A stretch of 64,000 bases of DNA, from assembly GCF_016863035.1 (NCBI RefSeq), contig NZ_BOOC01000017.1, forward strand, positions 33,759 to 97,758. The letters run 5' to 3'. This DNA is from Microbispora corallina. Its GTDB lineage: Bacteria; Actinomycetota; Actinomycetes; Streptosporangiales; Streptosporangiaceae. The position numbers were made by a program, and so were the translations under genes. Positions 49,968 to 58,804 of this stretch are shown here, one piece after another (position 1 is the first letter of the stretch; the number at the start of each line of letters is the position of its first letter). Below the pieces are notes generated by a model. That model worked only from the letters and a program-made list of their open reading frames with translations, was not told where the DNA came from and made no database searches.

Positions 49968-51406
49968 TCGTGGTCGGCGGCGGCGTCGGGGGGATGGTCG
50001 CCGCGCTGCTGCTCGCCAGGGACGGGCACGACGTCCGGCTGTACGAACGGCTGCCCCGGCTCGGGGGGAAGCTCGCCGAGCACCGCCGCGACGGCTTCAC
50101 CTTCTCCATCGGGCCCTCGCTGCTCACGCTGCCCGGCCTGTTCCGCGACCTCGGCGTGGACCTCGGCCTGCTCGAACTCGACGAGCTGTGCCGCTACCGC
50201 TTCCCGGACGGCTCGACCCTGCCGGCGTACCGGGACGCGGACCGGACGGAGGCGGCGGTCGAGCGGCTGACGGGCGAGGGACGCAACTGGCGGGCGTTCC
50301 ACCGGTGGGCCGAGGGCTGCCTGGAGGCGTCCATGCGGACGTTCTTCGCCGGGCCGCTCACGGGATCCGTCCGGGACCTCGCGGCGTCGGGGGCGCGGCC
50401 GAAAGACCTGCTCGCGGTCGCCCCCGGCCGCACCCTCGACGCGCTCGCCCGCCGGTTCTTCCGGGACCCCCGGCTGCGCCGGTACGTCGACCGGTACGCC
50501 ACCTACGCGGGGTCGAACCCCTACCGGGCCCCCGCCGCGCTCGGCTGCATCCCCGCGATCGAGCACGGGGACGGCGGCTGGTACGTGCCCGGCGGGCTGC
50601 CCCGGCTCGCCGACGCCCTGGCCGTGCTGCTCGACAAGGCAGGGGTCGAGGTCCGGCTCGGCGGCGAGGTGGCCGCGGTGCTCGCCGACCGCGAGCGCGT
50701 CCGCGGCGTGCGCCTGGCAAACGGCGAGACGGTCGCCGCGGACGTCGTGGTCGTCAACGCCGACGCCGCCGCGCTGTACGGGCGCCTGCTGCCGGACCGG
50801 GCCCGGCTGCGGCGGATCGCCCGCCTCGGGCCGTCCTCGTCGGCGTTCCTCCTCCTCGCCGGGGTCGAGGGCAGGACCGAGGGGCTGCCGCACCACTCGA
50901 TCGTGTTCTCCGCCGACTACCGGCGCGAGTTCGCCGACATCTTCGACCGGCGCCGCCCGCCCGAGGACCCGACCGTCTACATCGGCTGCTCGGCGGTGCA
51001 CGACCCCACCCAGGCCCCCGACGGCGCGGAGAACTGGGTGATGCTCGTCAACGTCCCGGCCGGCGATCCCTCCCGGTGGCCGCTCACCCCCCGGGCGTAC
51101 GGGGACCTGGTGCTGGAACGCCTGGCCGGGCGCGGCCACGACCTGTCCGGTCGGCTGCGCTTCCTCGACCTGCTCACCCCGGCCGACCTGCGCGACCGGT
51201 ACGGGGCGTGGGGCGGCGCGATCTACGGCGGCGCGTACGGCGGGCCGCTCGCCCCCTTCCGGCGGCCCGGCAACCGGGGTCCCCGGCGCGGCCTCTACCT
51301 GGCCGGCGGGTCGGCGCACCCCGGCGGCGGCCTCCCGCTGGTGGCCATGGGCGGACGCATCGTCGCCGACCTGGTGAAGGCGGACCTGCGGCGGTCCCGC
51401 CCATGA
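49955..51406 (+). CDS. Carotenoid desaturase, CrtD-like (phytoene desaturase family)
   Basis: 483 residues. The N-terminal FAD site is VAGVIVVGGGVGGMVAALLL; the family motif DGFTFSIGPSLLTLPGLF follows, and the C-terminal GLYLAGGSAHPGGGLPLVAMG is typical of CrtI/CrtD enzymes. GTG 49955 lies inside the cruF gene with GGAGG 5 bases upstream, which fixes the start. A second CrtI-type gene (55938) lies in the phytoene cluster, so this one probably does 3',4'-desaturation next to the hydroxyl made by CruF. Its stop overlaps the glycosyltransferase ATG (ATGA). Confidence 0.84.
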   Translation: MAGVIVVGGGVGGMVAALLLARDGHDVRLYERLPRLGGKLAEHRRDGFTFSIGPSLLTLPGLFRDLGVDLGLLELDELCRYRFPDGSTLPAYRDADRTEAAVERLTGEGRNWRAFHRWAEGCLEASMRTFFAGPLTGSVRDLAASGARPKDLLAVAPGRTLDALARRFFRDPRLRRYVDRYATYAGSNPYRAPAALGCIPAIEHGDGGWYVPGGLPRLADALAVLLDKAGVEVRLGGEVAAVLADRERVRGVRLANGETVAADVVVVNADAAALYGRLLPDRARLRRIARLGPSSSAFLLLAGVEGRTEGLPHHSIVFSADYRREFADIFDRRRPPEDPTVYIGCSAVHDPTQAPDGAENWVMLVNVPAGDPSRWPLTPRAYGDLVLERLAGRGHDLSGRLRFLDLLTPADLRDRYGAWGGAIYGGAYGGPLAPFRRPGNRGPRRGLYLAGGSAHPGGGLPLVAMGGRIVADLVKADLRRSRP

Positions 51407-52644
51407 GGCCGTCCGCGCGGGCCCTCGCCGCCCTGGCGGCGGCGAGACCGGACGGGGGGCGGCCGGTGGGCGCGCAGGTCTTGGCCGCCCTGGCGGCGGC
51501 GAGGCCGGCCGCGGCGCGGGCGCTGGCGGGCGCCCAGGCGCTCGCCGCCCTGGCCGTGGCCACCAGACTGGCACGCGGGCGGCGCCGGCTGCCCCCGCTG
51601 GCCCCGGCCCCTCCGCTTCCCGGCCTCACGGTCTCGGTCGTGATCCCGGCCAGGGACGAGGAACGCCGGATCGGGCCCTGCCTGGAGGCCGTCATGGCCG
51701 ACCCGGCCGTGACCGAGGTCGTGGTGGTGGACGACGAGTCCGCCGACGGCACCGCGGCCCTCGCGGCCTCGTACGGCGCCCGGGTGGTGCGAGGCGGGCC
51801 GCTGCCGTCCGGGTGGGTGGGCAAGCAGTGGGCGCTCGACCAGGGGCTCAGGGAGGCGCGCGGCGAGGTCGTCGTCACGCTCGACGCCGACGCGCGGCCC
51901 CGGCCGGGCCTGGTCGGCGCGCTGACGGCGGCCCTCGACCGCCACGACCTGGTCAGCGCAGGGCCGCGGTTCGTCTGCGACGGCCTCGCCGAGCAGGCGC
52001 TGCACGCGTCGTTCCTCGCCACGCTCGTGTACCGGTTCGGGCCGATCGGGCCGCCGTCCCCGCCGGCGCCCCGCCGCGTCGTGGTGAACGGCCAGTGTCT
52101 CGCCTTCCGCAGGGACCGGATGCTCCGCGCCGACGGCTTCGCGCGGGTGCGCGGCCACATGACCGACGACGTGGCGCTGGCCAGGACGCTCGCCTCCGGA
52201 GGCTGGTCGGTGGGGTTCCTCGACGCCGGCGACCTGCTGGAGGTCGACATGCACGAGTCGGCGGGGGAGGTGTGGCGGGAGTGGGGGCGCTCCCTGCCGC
52301 TGGCCGACGTGACGTCCCCGGCCTGGCGGGCCGCCGACCTCGCCGTGGTCTGGCTGACCGCCGCCCTGCCCGTGCTGCGGCTGGCCGCCGGCCGCCCGAC
52401 CCGGCTCGACCTCGCGCTGCTCGCCGTACGGGCGCTGCTGACGGGGGCCCTGCGGGGCAGCTACGCGCGTCCCGGGCCCGGGGTGGCGCTGTCGATCCTG
52501 CTCGACCCCGCCACGGCCGCCCGGCTCACGTACGCGACCCTGCGGCCGGTCCGCGCCTGGCGCGGCCGCGCCTACCCCGCCCGTCCCGTCCCCCCGGCCG
52601 GCGGCGACCGGCCAGGGCCGCCATCCCGAAGCGCAGCCCGATGA
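51403..52644 (+). CDS. GT2-family glycosyltransferase, CruG-like
   Basis: 413 residues. After an Ala-rich N-terminus with three copies of a RALAALAAARP-like unit, the GT-A domain has VSVVIPARDEERRIGPCLEA, VVVVDDESADGTAALAASYG, LDADARPRPGLVGAL (the DxD motif) and VNGQCLAFRRDRML, then two C-terminal membrane helices. Sequences like this (CruG) put a sugar on the 1'-hydroxyl of carotenoids. Third gene of the cruF unit, coupled by ATGA. The last 119 bases run against the 3' end of the PlsY-like gene on the other strand. Confidence 0.8.
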   Translation: MRPSARALAALAAARPDGGRPVGAQVLAALAAARPAAARALAGAQALAALAVATRLARGRRRLPPLAPAPPLPGLTVSVVIPARDEERRIGPCLEAVMADPAVTEVVVVDDESADGTAALAASYGARVVRGGPLPSGWVGKQWALDQGLREARGEVVVTLDADARPRPGLVGALTAALDRHDLVSAGPRFVCDGLAEQALHASFLATLVYRFGPIGPPSPPAPRRVVVNGQCLAFRRDRMLRADGFARVRGHMTDDVALARTLASGGWSVGFLDAGDLLEVDMHESAGEVWREWGRSLPLADVTSPAWRAADLAVVWLTAALPVLRLAAGRPTRLDLALLAVRALLTGALRGSYARPGPGVALSILLDPATAARLTYATLRPVRAWRGRAYPARPVPPAGGDRPGPPSRSAAR

Positions 52645-53191
52645 GGCACATGAGCGCGCCCGTCAGCGCGACGTGCGTCAGCGGGGCGAACAGCGCCTGC
52701 AGCACCGGCGTGGCGAACACCCCTGTGCGGGCGCCGGCCGCGAACGACCGGGAGGCCAGGCTCACGCCCACGAGCAGGACGACCGCGAGGGCGAACGCGG
52801 GCGGGCACACGACGGCGAACCCCCCGGCGAAGGTCAGGATCGAACGGCCGCCCCGGAAGCGGGCGAACACCGGCCACGCGTGCCCGATCATTGCCGCCGC
52901 CACCGCCGCGTACGCCACCGGGACAGTGGGCCCGGCCACGACCCCGAGCCCCGCCGTGTGGGCGCCGCCGACGGCGAGCCCGAGCAGCCCGGCGAGAACG
53001 CCCTTCAGCATGTCGCCGGCGAAGACCGGCGCCGAGGCGCGTGAGCCGGCCCGCTCCCGCACGTTCCAGAAGCCCGGGTTGCGGTCGCCCACCTCACGCG
53101 GGTCGAACCCGTGCGCCCGGGCCACCAGCACCGCCACCGGGACCGAGCCGAGAAGGTAGCCGCCGATGACCGCGACGAGCAGGGGCACCAT
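52526..53191 (-). CDS. PlsY-like acylphosphate:acceptor acyltransferase
   Basis: 221 residues, five helices. [36 protein letters not shown] (compare GxGNxGxTNv in PlsY), VGGAHTAG and [20 protein letters not shown] (the GHxxPxfxxFxGGK motif) are the PlsY signatures. PlsY moves an acyl group from acyl-phosphate to glycerol-3-phosphate; the altered first and last motifs (VGDRNPG, GGRS instead of GGK) suggest a paralogue with another acceptor. It begins 1 base from the CrtA-like gene and ends inside the glycosyltransferase gene on the opposite strand. A PlsX-like gene lies 0.7 kb away. Confidence 0.8.
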   Translation of the reverse strand: MVPLLVAVIGGYLLGSVPVAVLVARAHGFDPREVGDRNPGFWNVRERAGSRASAPVFAGDMLKGVLAGLLGLAVGGAHTAGLGVVAGPTVPVAYAAVAAAMIGHAWPVFARFRGGRSILTFAGGFAVVCPPAFALAVVLLVGVSLASRSFAAGARTGVFATPVLQALFAPLTHVALTGALMCLIGLRFGMAALAGRRRPGGRDGRGRRGRARRGPAAGSRT

Positions 53192-53192
53192 C

Positions 53193-53870
53193 GTGACGTT
53201 TCACCTCATCAGGTATGCGGGCCGGGGCGCCATGCGGCACATGGCGTTCGACCGGCCGGTGCTGCGGCGCACCGAGGGGCTCGCGTTCTGGCGGCTGCTG
53301 GGCACCGGGCGCGGGCCGTCGATGACACTGGGGGCCGACCTGCGCCGGTGGGCGCTGCTCGCCGTGTGGCGGGACGAGACGGCCCTGCTGGGGTTCCTGG
53401 ACCGCTCGCCGATCCCGGCCCGCTGGCGGGACGAGGCCGCCGAGTCGTGGCACGTGCGGCTGGAGCCCCTCGCCTCCCGCGGCCGCTGGAACGGGACCGA
53501 CCCCTTCGCCGGCGCTCTGCGGCGGGACGGGACGGATGGTCCGGTGGCCGTGCTGACGCGGGCCTCGATCCGGCCGTCCCGGCTGGTCGCGTTCTACCGG
53601 TCGGTCCCCGGCGTCGACCGGCTGCTGCGCGACCAGGACGGCTGCCTGGCCTCGGTGGGCGTCGGGGAGTGGCCGCTGGCCCGGCAGGCGACGTTCTCCC
53701 TGTGGCGGGACGCCGCGGCCGTCCGCGCCTTCGCCTACGCCGGCGCCGCCCACCGCGAGGTGATCCGCCGGGTCCGCGCGCACGACTGGTACGCGGAGGA
53801 GCTGTTCGCCCGGTTCAGGCCGTACGCCAGCGAGGGGACCTGGGACGGCGCCGACCCCCTCGCCCGCTGA
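53193..53870 (+). CDS. crtA: CrtA-like carotenoid 2-monooxygenase
   Basis: 225 residues. [52 protein letters not shown] and the C-terminal [19 protein letters not shown] are the spheroidene monooxygenase (CrtA) blocks; CrtA makes 2-keto groups on acyclic carotenoids using oxygen. GTG 53193 has AGGGG upstream; ATG 53166 is possible. The start is 1 base from the divergent PlsY-like start, so each promoter must lie inside the other gene. Its stop is 11 bases from that of the convergent PlsX-like gene. Confidence 0.8.
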   Translation: MTFHLIRYAGRGAMRHMAFDRPVLRRTEGLAFWRLLGTGRGPSMTLGADLRRWALLAVWRDETALLGFLDRSPIPARWRDEAAESWHVRLEPLASRGRWNGTDPFAGALRRDGTDGPVAVLTRASIRPSRLVAFYRSVPGVDRLLRDQDGCLASVGVGEWPLARQATFSLWRDAAAVRAFAYAGAAHREVIRRVRAHDWYAEELFARFRPYASEGTWDGADPLAR

Positions 53871-53881
53871 GCGCCCGCCCG

Positions 53882-54997
53882 TCACGGGACCGGCCGTACG
53901 GCGAGGTGGTCGCGCACGCGCGCCACCACCTGCCCCTCGGCGAGGTCGCGCGCCACGACGCAGGCCCGCGCGATCGTCGGGGCGCGTGAGGAGCCGTGCG
54001 CGACGACCACGGTGCCGGTGAGGCCGAGCAGGGCCGCGCCCCCGTGGGTCTCCGGGTCGTAGCGGCCGGCCACCTCGCGCAGCGCCTCCGAGGAGGCCGC
54101 GCCCGTCTCCGCGAGGAGCCGCAGCGTGGCGCGGACCGTGCCCTCGACGTTCTTCAGCACCACGTTGCCGGTGAAGCCGTCGGTCACGATCACGTCGACC
54201 GTCCCCGCGAGCACGTCGTCGCCCTCGACGTTGCCGTGGAACCGGAACGGCAGCCAGCGCAGCAGCTCCTCGGCCCGGCGGGTCAGCCGGTTGCCCTTGC
54301 CCGGCTCTGAGCCGATCGACAGCAGCCCCACCGACGGGTCGGGCACCGCCAGCACGAGCTGGGCGTACGACGCCCCGAGCAGCGCGAACTGGGAGATCAT
54401 CTCGGCGGTCGGGTCGGCCGTGGCGCCCGCGTCGATCAGCACCGTCGCTCCGCCCGTCGCCGACGGCAGCGCGACCGCGAGGGCCGGGCGCAGCACCGGC
54501 GGCGCGGTGCCGAGCCGGGCGACGGCGCACGCCGCGACCGCGCCCGTCGAGCCGGCCGAGACGAACGCGCCGCCCGCGCCCTGCCGTACCAGGTCGAAGC
54601 CGACGGCGAGGCTGGATCCGGTCCTGGCGATCGCGCCGGCCCCGCGTTCGGTCATCGGGACCACGTCCGCCGCGTGGGCGACGTCGATCTCGCCGGCGGC
54701 GCCCAGCGCGGCAAGCTGCCTGCGCACCACGCCGGCCTGGCCGACCAGCACGATCTGGACGCCGTGCTCGCGGTGCGCCTGCACGGCGCCGCGCACGACC
54801 TCGGCCGGTCCGTGGTCGCCGCCCATGGCGTCCAGCACGACCGGCTGCGGCGTGCGGTCGTCCCGCCGGATCAGCTCCCCGATCTCCTGCGCGATCGCGT
54901 CCTCGGTCTCCTCGTCCTCGTCCGCCTCGCCGGACTCGGTGCCGCCGGCCGGCCGGCCGCTCTCCTCGGGCTCGTACGGCTCGAACTCGGGGTCCAT
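53882..54997 (-). CDS. PlsX-like phosphate acyltransferase
   Basis: 371 residues. The PlsX core begins at about residue 53 (VVLDAMGGDHGPAEVV) and continues with SAGSTGAVAACAVARLG, SIGSEPGKGNRL, FHGNVEGDDVLAG and VTDGFTGNVVLKN, as in enzymes that turn acyl-ACP into acyl-phosphate. Ahead of the core is an acidic 50-residue extension (many Glu and Asp) not seen in housekeeping PlsX. The ATG overlaps the crtB stop (TGATG), so it is the fourth gene of crtE-crtI-crtB-plsX. Together with the PlsY-like gene it could supply acyl groups to the carotenoid (inference). Confidence 0.84.
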   Translation of the reverse strand: MDPEFEPYEPEESGRPAGGTESGEADEDEETEDAIAQEIGELIRRDDRTPQPVVLDAMGGDHGPAEVVRGAVQAHREHGVQIVLVGQAGVVRRQLAALGAAGEIDVAHAADVVPMTERGAGAIARTGSSLAVGFDLVRQGAGGAFVSAGSTGAVAACAVARLGTAPPVLRPALAVALPSATGGATVLIDAGATADPTAEMISQFALLGASYAQLVLAVPDPSVGLLSIGSEPGKGNRLTRRAEELLRWLPFRFHGNVEGDDVLAGTVDVIVTDGFTGNVVLKNVEGTVRATLRLLAETGAASSEALREVAGRYDPETHGGAALLGLTGTVVVAHGSSRAPTIARACVVARDLAEGQVVARVRDHLAVRPVP

Positions 54998-55941
54998 CAC
55001 GGCACCTCCGTCCGCCGTTCGGCCCTGCCCGCCGCCGACGCGGCCAGCAGGTGCCGGGCGAAGATCGCCGCCTTCCGCCGCCGGGGGACGCGCGCCCGCC
55101 CCCCGAGAACGTCGTGGCCCGCGGCCTCCACCTCGTCCAGGATTCCTCCGTACAGCTCGTACGCCGCCCGGACGCACGGGCGCGAGGACGGCGCGAGCAG
55201 GGCGATGCCCGGCTCCGCCAGCCGGTAGTGCTCCCGGGCCCGGTCGATCTCGAACGCGACCAGCTCGCGCACCGCGGGCCCGGCCCGCCCGGCGGCCAGG
55301 TCGGCCTCCCGCACGCCGAACTTGTCCAGGTCCGACAGCGGCAGGTAGACGCGCCCCCGGGCCAGGTCCTCGACGACGTCCCGGATGAAGTTGGTGAGCT
55401 GGAAGGCGAGCCCGAGCTGGCGGGCGGGCTCGCGGGCCGCGCCGGCGGCGCCCGGCAGGGGCTCCAGCAGCGGGAGCATCATCGTGCCGATGACGGCGGC
55501 CGAGCCCTCCATGTACCCCAGCAGGTCGTCGTAGGTCTCGTACCGGCTCACGGTGAGGTCGGCCCGCATGGACGCCAGGAACGCGTCCACGTCGCCGAGG
55601 GCGATGTCGAAGGCCCGCACGGTGTGCGTGAACGCGGGGAGGACGGGGTCGCTCACGGCCTCGCCCGACAGGGCGGCGACGAGCCGGGAGATGAGCCCGT
55701 CGAGGGCCACCGCCCGGTCGCCGGTCATGTCGAAGGAGTCGACGATCTCGTCGGCGTACCGGGCGAAGCCGTACAACGCGTGGACGTGGGGCCGCTTCCA
55801 CGGGGGCAGCAGCCGGGTCGCCAGGTAGTAGGAGCGGCCGTGGGCGGCGTGCAGGCGGCGGCAGCGCTCGTAGCTGGCGGTCAGCGTCGTCCCGAGCGGG
55901 GGAGCCGGCGCGGCCGGCGGGGTGGACGGCGTGGACGTCAT
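54997..55941 (-). CDS. crtB: Phytoene synthase
   Basis: 314 residues. Condenses two geranylgeranyl diphosphates to phytoene. SYERCRRLHAAHGRSYYLAT, the first Asp-rich motif YADEIVD, and the second in FIRDVVEDLARGRVYLP are present, with the usual C-terminal Arg-rich end. ATG 55941 overlaps the crtI stop (ATGA). Third gene of the minus-strand crtE-crtI-crtB-plsX unit, no gaps between genes, so the four proteins are made together. Confidence 0.93.
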   Translation of the reverse strand: MTSTPSTPPAAPAPPLGTTLTASYERCRRLHAAHGRSYYLATRLLPPWKRPHVHALYGFARYADEIVDSFDMTGDRAVALDGLISRLVAALSGEAVSDPVLPAFTHTVRAFDIALGDVDAFLASMRADLTVSRYETYDDLLGYMEGSAAVIGTMMLPLLEPLPGAAGAAREPARQLGLAFQLTNFIRDVVEDLARGRVYLPLSDLDKFGVREADLAAGRAGPAVRELVAFEIDRAREHYRLAEPGIALLAPSSRPCVRAAYELYGGILDEVEAAGHDVLGGRARVPRRRKAAIFARHLLAASAAGRAERRTEVP

Positions 55942-57407
55942 GGGCGGCTCTCCAGGATGCGCTCGGCGGCCAGCCGGCCGCTGATCAGCACCGGCGGCAC
56001 CCCGACCCCGGGCGCGGTGTACATGCCCGCGAAGTGGAGGCCGGGGACGCGCCGGGCCGTCCCTGACGGCCGGAACCAGGCCGTCTGGGTGAACCGGTGG
56101 TCGAGGGCGAACGGGGTGCCCGCCGCGTGGCCGCGCCGCCTCCAGGCGGGCGGGTCGAACACGAGCCGGGGCGCGCCGGACAGGTCGCCGTACCCGAGGG
56201 CGGCGAGCCGCCCGAGCAGACGGTCCACGAGGCGGGGGGTGAGCCGCTCCCAGTCGCCGCCGCCCCGCAGGTTGGCGGTGGGCTCCAGCACGCTGAGCGT
56301 GGCGTGGCCGCCGGGCCCCGCCTCGCCGTCCGTCTCCGGGCAGGTCACCAGCAGGCTCGGGTCGGGCTGCGGCCGGCCCGCCTCGAGGGCGGCGAACGTG
56401 GCGTCCCACTCCTTCCCGAAGTGCAGGGTGTGATGGGCCTGGCCGGGCGGGCGCCGGTCGAGGCCGAAGTGGACCACCAGGCAGGACGGCGAGAAGCGCG
56501 GCCTGCGCAGCCGCCAGTCGCCGGCCGGCCCGGGCAGCAGGCCGCGGTGGGCGTTGGCGAGGTCGCAGGCGACCACGACGTGGCTCGCGGCCAGCCGTTC
56601 GCCGGTGTCCAGGCGGACGCCCGTCACCCCGGAGCCGTCCGCCTCGACCCGGGTGGCCCGCACGCCGTACCGCATCCGGGCCCCGGCCTTCTCCGCGGCC
56701 GACGCCATGGCCAGGGGGATCGCGTGCATGCCGCCCTCACGGGGGAAGTACACGCCGCCGACCGTGTCCATGTGGGCGATCACGGCGTAGACGCCGAGGG
56801 CCCGCCGGGGCGACAGGCCCACGTAGAGGGCCTGGAACGTGTGGGCCCGCACCAGCCTGTCGTCGGTGAGGAAGCGGCGGACCAGCCGGTCGAGGCTGCG
56901 GAAGCCGCCCATGCGCGCGAGCGCGGCCAGCGCCCGGGGCTGGACCAGCCCGCGCAGCCGGGTCATGTCCCTGTCGATGAAGGCGCGCCACTCGACCTCG
57001 AACATCGCCGACAGGTGGCGGCGGAACCGGCGGTACCGCTCGGCCTCCGTCGGCCCGCACAGCGCCCGCACCCGGTCGGCCATCGCGTCCGCCCCCGCCA
57101 CCACGTCCAGGTGCGACCCGTCGGCGTAGGTCAGGCGGTAGAACGGGTCGAGGCGGCGCAGCGGCAGCCAGCGCTCCATGTCCTCGCCGGCGGAGGCGAA
57201 CGCCTCGGCCAGCACACCCGGCATGGTCAGCACCGAGGGCCCGGTGTCGAAGCGGTACGGCCCGAGGACGGCGCGGCCGCAGCAGCCGCCGGGGGCGTCG
57301 CCCGCCTCCACGACCGTCACCTCGCGGCCGGCGCCGGCGAGCCGCATCGCGGCGGCCAGGCCGCCGAGCCCGGCCCCGATGACGACGACGGGGGCCCGGG
57401 CGGCCAT
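55938..57407 (-). CDS. crtI: Phytoene desaturase
   Basis: 489 residues. FAD site APVVVIGAGLGGLAAAMRLA at the N-terminus; FDTGPSVLTMPGVLAEAF and the C-terminal LHFAGMYTAPGVGVPPVLIS are CrtI hallmarks. Converts phytoene stepwise to neurosporene or lycopene; the number of steps is not readable. ATG 57407 shares a base with the crtE stop (TGATG), and its own stop overlaps the crtB start, so it is the second gene of the operon. Confidence 0.93.
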   Translation of the reverse strand: MAARAPVVVIGAGLGGLAAAMRLAGAGREVTVVEAGDAPGGCCGRAVLGPYRFDTGPSVLTMPGVLAEAFASAGEDMERWLPLRRLDPFYRLTYADGSHLDVVAGADAMADRVRALCGPTEAERYRRFRRHLSAMFEVEWRAFIDRDMTRLRGLVQPRALAALARMGGFRSLDRLVRRFLTDDRLVRAHTFQALYVGLSPRRALGVYAVIAHMDTVGGVYFPREGGMHAIPLAMASAAEKAGARMRYGVRATRVEADGSGVTGVRLDTGERLAASHVVVACDLANAHRGLLPGPAGDWRLRRPRFSPSCLVVHFGLDRRPPGQAHHTLHFGKEWDATFAALEAGRPQPDPSLLVTCPETDGEAGPGGHATLSVLEPTANLRGGGDWERLTPRLVDRLLGRLAALGYGDLSGAPRLVFDPPAWRRRGHAAGTPFALDHRFTQTAWFRPSGTARRVPGLHFAGMYTAPGVGVPPVLISGRLAAERILESRP

Positions 57408-58462
57408 CAGGCGCTCCGCCGGGCCGCGGACGCCGCCAGGTCGAGGAGGGCGGCCTCGGCGTCCGGGGGGACCGCGGCGCCTGCCAGCGCCTCACTCGCC
57501 CGGTCCACCAGCGCGGCGATCCTGCGCTCGACCTCCTCCAGGGCGCCGGTGGCGACGATCAGCTCGCGGGCCGCCTCGGCGCCGGCCTCGTCGCGCACCC
57601 CGTCGAGCAGGCCCCTGCCGCACGCGCCCGACCGCTCCCTGGCGACGGCGAGCAGGTAGGTCCGCTTGCCCTGGATCAGGTCCGCGCCCGCGGGCTTGCC
57701 GGTGCGGGCCGGGTCGCCGAACACGCCGAGCACGTCGTCGCGGAGCTGGAACGCCTCGCCCACCGGCAGCGCGTACGCGCTGAGGACGGCGCGCAGCGCG
57801 GGGTCGCCGCCGGCGATGGCGTGGCCGAGGTGCAGGGGACGCTCGACCGTGTACTTGCCTGACTTGTACGTCGAGATCAGCACGGCCTGCCGCCGGTCGC
57901 CCGGCCCCCGGGCGGCGCTCGCGATGTCCAGGTACTGCCCGGCGATGATCTCCACGCGCAGCTGGGTGAACACCTCCATCGCCTCGGCGAGCCGCCGGCG
58001 TCCGGCCAGCAGCGCCGCGTCGGCCCAGGTGAAGGCCAGCATCCCGAGCAGGGTGGCGGCCGACTCGCCGAAGCGCCGCGAGCCGCCCGACCAGCCCAGC
58101 TCGCGATGGCGCTCGGCGAGCCGCAGATGCGCCGCAGCCCGGCCGCGCCGGGTGGGGGCCTCGTCCATCACGTCGTCGAGGAGCAGCGCGCACGCGTGGA
58201 GCAGCTCGACCGCGCACCCGGCGGACAGCACGGCGTCCAGGTCGCCCTCCGAGCCGCCCGCGGCGCGGTGGCCCCAGTAGACGAACGACGGGCGCAGCCT
58301 CTTGCCGCCGCCCGTCACGAAGTCCACGAGGAAGCTCCGCACCGTCTCCCGGTCGGGCTCGTCCAGAAAGTCCAGGCGGCCCATCTCCCGGGCGAGGAGC
58401 TCGTCCAGGTGGCGGTCGACCAGTTCCCGCACCCGGTCGGCCTCCCGGGTCAACGTCACCAT
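57407..58462 (-). CDS. crtE: Geranylgeranyl diphosphate synthase
   Basis: 351 residues, all-alpha trans-prenyltransferase. Substrate sites GGGKRLRPSFVYW, the first Asp-rich motif LLLDDVMDEAPTRRG, and FQLRDDVLGVFGDPARTGKP as the second region. The second motif (DDVLG) lacks the final Asp of DDxxD, as in other actinomycete GGPP synthases that I recall. Start ATG 58462 with AAGGAG 7 bases upstream. First gene of the crtE-I-B-plsX operon, divergent from the LitR-type regulator across 342 bases that should carry the light-controlled promoters. Confidence 0.92.
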   Translation of the reverse strand: MVTLTREADRVRELVDRHLDELLAREMGRLDFLDEPDRETVRSFLVDFVTGGGKRLRPSFVYWGHRAAGGSEGDLDAVLSAGCAVELLHACALLLDDVMDEAPTRRGRAAAHLRLAERHRELGWSGGSRRFGESAATLLGMLAFTWADAALLAGRRRLAEAMEVFTQLRVEIIAGQYLDIASAARGPGDRRQAVLISTYKSGKYTVERPLHLGHAIAGGDPALRAVLSAYALPVGEAFQLRDDVLGVFGDPARTGKPAGADLIQGKRTYLLAVARERSGACGRGLLDGVRDEAGAEAARELIVATGALEEVERRIAALVDRASEALAGAAVPPDAEAALLDLAASAARRSA

Positions 58463-58804
58463 CCGCGCAGCTCCTTCGGCTCGGTTCCGGCGATCGGGTG
58501 TGCCATCAGTAGGGTTTTCGGATCTCGCCGCTCGGGCGGTTGCATCGCCTCCCGAGTCCCGGCCGGGCCGCCGGAGCGGCCGGACCGGTCGCGCGCGGGC
58601 GCCGTGCATCCGCCCGGGGGTCGCGCGCCGAAACAAGCCGAGGGAGCGGAGACCCCGCGGGCGGGACGGTCCCGGCCCGCGCGGGCCGGTAGGGTACGAC
58701 GCGCTCGGCACGACCGCCGGCAGGGCGCGGGCACCATGCGGCGGCAGGCGGCGGACGCCCTGGACGGCGTGGACGGCGTTGGTCGGCATGACGGACGGTG
58801 GACG
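58463..58804. other. Divergent control region between crtE and the LitR-like gene
   Basis: 342 bases. On the minus strand an A-rich patch (GATCCGAAAACCCTACTGATGG, read in two parts) 50 bases upstream of crtE may be its promoter. On the plus strand TAGGGT (58690) may be a -10 for the regulator gene. The region 58736-58804 may be coding if the regulator starts at ATG 58736. I see no clear palindrome for the MerR protein. Confidence 0.4.

Noticed and set aside
55938..57659. Plus-strand 520-residue frame opposite crtI
   Set aside because: Shadow of crtI; rich in Arg, Gly and Ala with no motif, while crtI has FAD and family signatures.
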